This document shows, in pieces, positions 57,100-64,000 of a DNA stretch of 64,000 nucleotides (position 1 is the stretch's first letter; each line of letters starts with the position of its first letter). The position numbers and the translations under genes were made by a program. The notes beneath the pieces were generated by a model. The model worked only from the letters and a program-made list of their open reading frames with translations, ran no database searches and was not told the DNA's origin. The DNA is from Sodiomyces alkalinus F11 (lineage: Eukaryota > Ascomycota > Sordariomycetes > Glomerellales > Plectosphaerellaceae), in contig NW_021167084.1 in the NCBI RefSeq assembly GCF_003711515.1, forward strand, positions 1,653,932 to 1,717,931, written 5' to 3'.

Positions 57100-58450
57100 T
57101 CTCCCCCTTACTCGCGGGGGGAAATAGCGCGGAACCAATATAAGACCGAAAGGGGACTACCGCGCCCCCTAAAACTAAGAGTAACTAAGATTAAGGCAGA
57201 AATTCAGGCCTTATTGGCTAACGGGAACACGATCGAATAGGTTATAGAGCTAGTAGAGGAACTAATCACGATACGCAGTACCCGTAAGGACGCCAGTACG
57301 ATACCGCTAGCATACCTATACGCTATCGTTTATCACGTTATCCGAGAGGAACTCCAAAAAGGGATAAACGGCATAAAAGAGACCTAGGCTAATATCGTAG
57401 CCCGGGCTCCCGTAGCGGCACCGCCGCGGGACCCCGTACCCCCTAAAGTGATCCCTACTAAGTACTACCGGGAACTAATTATCCGCTAAGGAACCCTCCC
57501 CGAAGACTAGCCCCTTAAGGATAGGACCCTAAAGGAGATTATCTAAGCTATGAAGGCCACGACTACCCGATATAATACCGTAGCGGCACGGAAGCTACCG
57601 AGCGGAGATATCTGCCTTACCTTTACCGAAGGGGTATAGTAGTAGGCCACCCACGAGGAATAATAGATTATGAAGGCCTTTAGTAAAGGAGCCACCCTAG
57701 CCGTACGCACCTACCCTACGCTAGCTAAGGCTATCCCCCAGGAGGTTCTTAACGCCTTATCCGAAGAAGACTTATTAGTATCCCTATAGGACACGAACCC
57801 CAAGGTAAAAATCACCTAAGTATAATAACGGGTACCCCGCCGTGGCACCGGTAGGGTAGCGCTCCTCCTTATCGAATCGGCTTCGCCGGAAAGGGTAGCG
57901 AGCCTTACCCGGAATACCCTCCTCTTTAAGGGGGGCAGCTATATCTATAAACTATACGACCCCGACCTTACCCTCCTAAGGTGCTATAAGTGCCTGCACT
58001 TCGGCTACCAAGCGAATAGCTACCCTATAGCGGAGAGGGTATACCGCTACTACGCTAAGCCCGAATTGGCGTACCCCTAAGGCCTAGGATATTACGAAGC
58101 TACGACGTTAGGGCGCCCCCGCCGCTACGCCGCCTATACCGGAGACTATAATACTTTTAACGATTTATACCGACTACTAAAAAAGGAGGCCGAGAAGACC
58201 CGCGAAGCGTATAAGTACTAAGCCAGGGACTACGATATCACCCGCTAGACTAAAGCGGCACACCCGCGGTAGCCGTAGATCTTTCCCCCGATTATTATCG
58301 CCTAGGACTAGGACTAACCCCTCTGTAGAGGTAGGGGTCGGCCCCTGAAAAGGACTAGGGGATAGGAGGGCTCCCCGATACTAGGCCCGATAAGCGCTTA
58401 TATAGTCCCCTGTAGGGCCGATAAGGCACCGTAGTGGGAACCCTAGAGCC
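57100..58450 (+). pseudogene. LINE ORF1 remnant with zinc knuckle
   Basis: At 57982-58023 a knuckle reads CYKCLHFGYQANSY; the expected His and last Cys are Tyr codons, again RIP-type changes. Surrounding sequence has stops in all frames. Confidence 0.65.
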
Positions 58451-58499
58451 AGACCCCGGTTATACTGGGTATATTATCTTAACCCCCCCCCCCCCCCTT

Positions 58500-61400
58500 T
58501 TAATTAATAGAAATCTATATTCTTTCGTGGAATATAAGGAGGAGTTAGGCGCGACGGGAGCTACCGCTCTGGTACCGCGCCGAGTATAACGTGATAGTAA
58601 TTTAGGAACCCGGCCTTAACCGCTTTACGAAAAGCCCTGTATACTCCTCCTAAGGGGAATACTGGCTAATCTAAGGAGGAGGCCGCGCCCTCCTATATAT
58701 CTATAAGAGATACCCGCTATATACGTAGACGTGGTAGGCCTACCGCGATACTTATACGGTTATATTCGGGACCGGAGACGATACCCTTATAATCCAATCG
58801 ATCTACTTAGAGAACTACTAGTCGGTAAGGATCCCCTAGAATACGCCCCTATAAGATATATTCGACACGGCACCGCTACGGGGCCAACACGTCCTTATAG
58901 AGGACTTTAACCTATACTATCCCCTATAGTTATAGCCACCGTGGTACTATCCCTAAGCCGATACCCTGCTTACCCTTATAACCCGGTAGAACCTCGACCT
59001 AGTAACCCCCCCGGAATAACTATATAGCACCGTCCGGGCCGGCGGGCTAGCACTATCGACCTTATATAGGTAACGTAAGGGCTCCGCTATAACTTTAGCG
59101 GCCCGGATAAGACTATAATCGGGTCTAACCACTACTCATAAACGGTCCGAATCCTTATAGAGACGGACGCCTCGCCGACTACCGCGATAATACCACCGCG
59201 GGACCTAACTAGGCCCCGCTAGGTCTAGAAAGACTTCGACCCCTTATAGGTCTCCTAGCTTACTACTACGCGGTTATAATAGACCGGCCCCCTTATATTA
59301 CTAGAAGATATCGACTTAGCACTCGATAACCTAATAGCAGACCTTACGACTATAGCCGATAAGGCCGCGCCGCGCCGCTATAGGGGCACCCCTAGACGCC
59401 TATCTACCCCTTAGTGGAACGCGGAGCTAACTAACCTTACCCAGGAAGTAAGGCGCCTCTACCGTAGATATATATCTAGGAAGTCCCGGAACCGTTAGGA
59501 CGAGTTCTAGGAAGTAGAGAGGCGCCGGGATAAGGCCGTGGCGGTAGCGAAGCGGATATATTAGCGATACCTGCTTTACTTGACCGGGAAGGACGATAGC
59601 CTTCTCTAGCAGCTATAAAAGTAGGTATAAACTAAAAGGGGCGTATTACCGGACCCCCCGTTAATACTACTATTATACCGAGACGATAGCGCCTACCCGG
59701 TAACCATACACGCAGAGAAGGCCGAGGTCCTAAACCGGAAATTCTTCCCCCCCCCCCTCCCTACCGTCCTTAGGCCCTTAGATGCGGAATCCCCCCCGGG
59801 GTAGGATATCCGCCGAGATATTACCGTAGCGGACGTATAGGGGCGCCTTAAGAAGATAAAACCCTAGGCGGTACTAGGTCCTGATGGACTCCTAGCAGGG
59901 CTTTTAAAAGTATATAGACCCCCCCTATACTAAAGACTTAGCGCTATCTTTATAGCGTGCCTTAAAGCGAGCTATTACCTGAAGAGGTGCCGCCACGCTA
60001 CCGTGGTAGTCCTAAAGAAGGAAGGCCGGCCGCCGGCCGACTACGGGATAGTAAAGGGCTAGCGACCGATATCACTCCTTAGTATAATAGGTAAGGTCCT
60101 TAAGGGGATACTTACCGACCGGATCGCGACTATAGCGGAGGAGTATCGGCTCCTCCCGGAGGGATAGATAGGTAACCGGATAGGGCGAAGTTTAGAGACG
60201 GTAGTATAGAGAACCATAGAGGTCGTAAGGGCGAGCTTGGCCTATAGCGGCACTGCTTCAATACTCTAACTAGATATTAAAGGCGCTTTCGATACTATCC
60301 CCTATTCCTGCTTTATTAAGGTGCTTAAAAGGAAAGGCTACCCCCGGTGGCTTAATATCCTAATTAGTAGCTTCCTCCGGGACTGTATAGCCTAGCTACT
60401 ACTTAATAGAGAAACGGCCCCCCCGCGGCACCTCCGCGGGGGTATACCGTAAAGCTCCCCGATCTCCCCTATTCTCTTTATCCTTTATATCTCTACTCTA
60501 TACGAAGAGCTAGAAAGGGTCCTTAAAACGATAGTAGTAGGTTTTACCGATAATATAAATATTATCGCCTTCGGCAGGATAGAGGTATAGACGCGGTCAC
60601 GTCTTACCGCCGCGTAGAGGGTATACCTAGAATAGGAGATAGCGAGCAGACTATAGTTCGAATTAGCTAAGTGTGTTTATATCCCCTTTACGAAGTCCCG
60701 CTAACCCTTACCTACCCCGCTTCCCCTTAGTGCCATTTCGGTACCGGTAGCCGAGGCGATAAAGTTCCTAGGCATTTAGCTTAATAGGAAGCTCGACTTC
60801 CGATAAAACACTAAAGAGGTAAAAAGCCGCCTAACCACCTAGATATACGCCCTCTGAAGGCTTAGCGCGGTAGCGTAGGGGTATAGCTTCGCGGATGTAA
60901 AAAGACTATACCTCGTAGTAATATAACTAATAATCGTCTATTATACCTTAACTGTATATAAGATAAGGGCTAGCCCCCGGTACGACCCTATAGCGGCACT
61001 TATAACGGTATAGAACCGGTGCCTTCGATTAGTAGCCGGAGCCTATAAAGCCACGCCGGTTAGAGTCCTCGAAAAAGAGACCTTCATCCCCCCTCTTAAC
61101 TTATACCTCTTAAGCCTAAGTGCCCGAAAAGTCCGCCGGATATAAGAGGAGGGAACCGAGGATAAGATATTAGCCGGGGTATACGCTATAGCGAGAGCCT
61201 TAGCGGTTCCGAATCGGCACTATAGGACCTACACGGCCCTCGCGTGGATAGCCTAACTTAACGCCCTAATAACCTAGGCCGGAAACACGGCCCCGAGGAA
61301 AGCCCTTATAAGGGAATAGGGTTAAACCTAGGTAGAGGCACGGAGGCCCTATACCTACGCCATAGCGGTACCCAGCCGCCCCCCGATACACCGCTCCCTC

Positions 61401-61900
61401 CGGAAATATAGAGGACTCTTAAAGCTATAGAGTGCCGCACTTACCTAAATTAGATTAGAAAAGCTAGGCCTATAAGCCTTCTTAGTAAAAGCGAGAGTGC
61501 TAGGATTCCTAACCACGCGGTGCCCTTACGGTAACGGGGGGGTAGAAATAGCGGAGCACGTGATGCTTTAGTGCTAGGACGTAACCGAGGAAGAGCGTAG
61601 AGAGCTTTTCGGTGCCGTGGGGAGACTACTTATAACTAAAGGGGATTTATACGACGCACTAGACTATAATACCGAAGCCGGGACGATAGCTAAGTGGTTC
61701 CTATAACGGAAGAGGCTTAAGGACTTTCGCCTTACCCTCGAAGTCACGGAGGCCTACGAAAATAGAGATAATACCGAAGCGAGACCGGAGCGGGGACGAA
61801 ACAGTATAGCGAACCAGCGGATTATTAACGGGAGTCCTATAAGCCGGGACCCCGACGGTATTAGTATAGTATTCACGGGGCGCTACTAGTTATTATCGTC
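58500..61900 (+). pseudogene. LINE ORF2 remnant: endonuclease and reverse transcriptase
   Basis: The endonuclease start ILSWNIRRS is at 58519-58545 (AP-endonuclease-like). The reverse transcriptase shows LDIKGAFDTIP at about 60270-60300. The metal-binding box is at 60543-60560, where it reads FTDNIN, so the second catalytic Asp codon is Asn. Inactive. Confidence 0.7.
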
Positions 61901-61990
61901 TTCGTCGCCCTCGGTAGCGCTAATACTACTCTTAATATACATAAGGCCCTATAAGGACTAGTTAGCTAACTACCGCCGCCAGGGGCCGTA

Positions 61991-64000
61991 ACGGGGCCGA
62001 AAGGAGGCTACTTATAAAGTATTCTAAAATTAGGTTTATCTTGCCCTTTAGACGCCTTATCTGGCGAGATAACTCCTGCACCTCCGCCGACGCGGTGCCG
62101 CCGCGGCCGTGACCGGAAGGTAACGCCCGGTTTAGGGCCCGGCTAAAAGACCGGGACGCCGTCCCTAGGCGCTCCTTAGCCTAAAAGCTTATTAGTAAGG
62201 GAACTACCACGGCACCGAAGGGGGACGCTTATAGTAGCGATACCGTTATTATTAGCGGCCTTTACTGCTATATACGTATTATAGAGATCTATAAGACGCT
62301 ATTACTACTTTTTAGTAGCGAAGGGGACTTATCGAGACGATTAGGATATATCGCTAAGGTATACCTATGGCACCACAGCGGTACTAGCACGACTTATATC
62401 CTTATATAGACGCCGACTATTAGTATATTAAAAACAGGCTATATTAGTTTTTATAGTGTTAGAGTAGGCCTTTACGTTATCTGGGTATATACCTAAGCGC
62501 TTACTATAACGTATATAACTACCCTAAGTTAGCTACTACGGCACTACCTCGATACTACCGGGGTTTATATACGGTATAACCCGAATCGAACCTTTTTTAT
62601 AACGGTTACGATTATTATTAGTAGTGGCGTTATTATTAGGAGAAGATATCTATAACTATTAGCACGCTATCGTAAAGGCACTACTACGCTATGAAGAGAA
62701 CTTATATTAGGCTGCTACTATTAATTGCTTATGTGTATATATGGATCGATACTATACTACCTAGTTAACCCCACGCCGCCACGCTACTGCGACGCTACCC
62801 GCGAGACACTTATAGTTAAAACTACGAGGGGAAAACGACGAGAATCCTAAAGGAGTTTACTAATTAGTATAAGCCGTAACGATAAACCCGCGGGACCGTA
62901 AGCGGGAATAGATTAGGAGGAAACCTATAACGAAATCGTTAGCGTTATAGGAAGAAGAGGGAGGATTAAGGCACGAAGGCCTCGGGGGATATTAACGATC
63001 TAATTCTTATAATAGGGTGGAGCCTTATTCCCCTTACCTGCTACCGGATATAGCAGGAACCCACCTAGGGGAGGTAGGAGGCGCCTGCCCCCCTACTCTC
63101 TTTATTAACCGAATAGAAGGAATAAAAGGCACGATCCTCGAGGGACGTAGGGAGACCGAGGCTAAAGAGCCGTAGCCGCCGTATAATGGTAGCACGGTGG
63201 CGCCCCCTTAGCCCCCGCTCCACCGATAGAGATTAGCTTAGGCTAACTTACCTAACCACTAGCCTGCTTTACTTCCCGTTAGCTATTAGCCTGCAGGTGA
63301 GATCTAGATACGTAACGAGGAAGAACCGGGGCTATATCAGCCCCGTAGCGGCACCTCTCTACCTAAGGAAGTGTATAGAGGTTTTCCCCGGGTTTTACCC
63401 GGGTTTTCCCCTCTATAGCCACCTGAGAAGGACCGTATAGTCTAGGAAGGCTTTTGTAGATTAGTCAGGATAGCGGAGTAAGATTAATAATAATAATACA
63501 ACTATTAGGAGTACCGTTATAATTCCTAATAGCGATAACGATAAGGATAATAATAATAATAACGATAAAGAGGTTAAGGAGACTGACTCCGACCTATAAA
63601 GGGGCGAGGAGGGTAAGACTTTTACGGAAATCGATAATCCTAAGGATAAGGACTTTAAGGGCGAGGATATCGATCTAGGCTTATATTAAGTATAGCTAGG
63701 GCGCGGGGCCTATCCGGCCTATAATAAATCTAAACCTTACTCTCTTCCGATTATCGTGATACGATCGCTTATATATCGGTTCCTATATCGTAATAGCGCG
63801 TAGTTATCTAATAGCCTATCGTTTATTATTACTAGGCCGAACTTCTTTTTAAACTCGTTGAATACCCGCATTTATACTAATAGTTCAAGCGGTTCCTAAA
63901 TCGCTTTATAGTATTCTACTTATCGCACTAGTACTTTACGTCTTAATCCTTTACCTCGCCTTTTAGTTCTCGCGTAGAGAATATTCTAGACTTCTTATTC
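61991..64000. repeat. RIP-degraded repeat DNA, unassigned
   Basis: Same RIP-like composition as before. It contains CCCGGGTTTTACCCGGG-type short repeats near 63378-63413 and an acidic, Asn/Asp-rich frame near 63480-63690 that ends GEDIDLGLY. No family assigned; it continues beyond the window. Confidence 0.5.

Larger units (their letters stand above)
56900..61990 (+). mobile_element. Degraded LINE retrotransposon (Tad-like)
   Basis: Two successive coding regions on the plus strand, both full of RIP stops, with no LTRs around them. ORF1 region (about 57100-58450) ends with a CCHC knuckle. ORF2 region (about 58500-61900) has an endonuclease followed by a non-LTR reverse transcriptase. This order and the zinc-knuckle ORF1 fit the Tad clade of fungal LINEs. 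Boundaries are approximate. Confidence 0.75.

Overview
The window looks like nuclear DNA of a filamentous ascomycete, most likely a Sordariomycete. Introns are short (about 50-180 bp, a few longer) with CTAAC/CTGAC-type branch points. The proteins are typically fungal: a Crh-type GH16 cell-wall transglycosylase, a KTR/GT15 mannosyltransferase and a DUF4604 protein. The last 17 kb is repeat DNA carrying the mutation signature of repeat-induced point mutation (RIP). No rRNA, tRNA or CRISPR was recognised. All exon boundaries are read by eye from splice signals, reading phase and family conservation.

Layout. 1.6-2.6 kb: mitochondrial ribosomal protein uL15m (-). 3.1-3.8 kb: NAD(P)-binding SDR/NmrA-like protein (-). 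5.5-7.1 kb: CBM18-GH16-GPI chitin-glucan transglycosylase (-). 9.7-11.3 kb: two-repeat Myb/SANT protein with a long leader (-). 11.3-20.4 kb: gene-poor stretch. 20.4-21.5 kb: a second Myb-like protein (+). 23.1-25.3 kb: dihydroxy-acid dehydratase paralogue with an 8-nt microexon (+). 26.5-28.3 kb: GT15 alpha-1,2-mannosyltransferase (+). 31.5-32.6 kb: UbiA-family membrane enzyme (+). 34.5-35.0 kb: a 427-bp Mutator-like MITE. 35.2-36.9 kb: CoA-dependent-type acyltransferase (-). 39.4-40.8 kb: secreted lactonase-type beta-propeller with a 1-nt frameshift (+). 41.6-42.6 kb: cytochrome c oxidase subunit 4 (+). 43.1-43.7 kb: DUF4604 protein (-). 44.2-45.5 kb: fructosamine-kinase-like protein, also with a 1-nt frameshift (-).

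From about 46.6 kb onward the sequence becomes RIP-degraded repeat DNA. It includes a 197-bp tandem duplication and a complete but inactivated Ty3/gypsy chromodomain retrotransposon with two LTRs and an intact 5-bp target duplication. That element carries an unexpected antisense coiled-coil/membrane ORF and contains a 320-nt assembly gap. It is inserted in frame within an older decayed ORF. A degraded Tad-like LINE follows.

The genes do not form one obvious operon-like system. Themes are cell-wall and glycan assembly (GH16, GT15), mitochondrial function (uL15m, Cox4), branched-chain amino-acid or related dehydratase chemistry, and a possible small specialised-metabolism pair (UbiA enzyme and acyltransferase) flanking a MITE. 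The points most worth a second look are the antisense ORF in the retrotransposon, the UbiA enzyme with a non-canonical first motif, the long-TIR MITE, the 8-nt microexon and the two single-base frameshifts near the RIP border.
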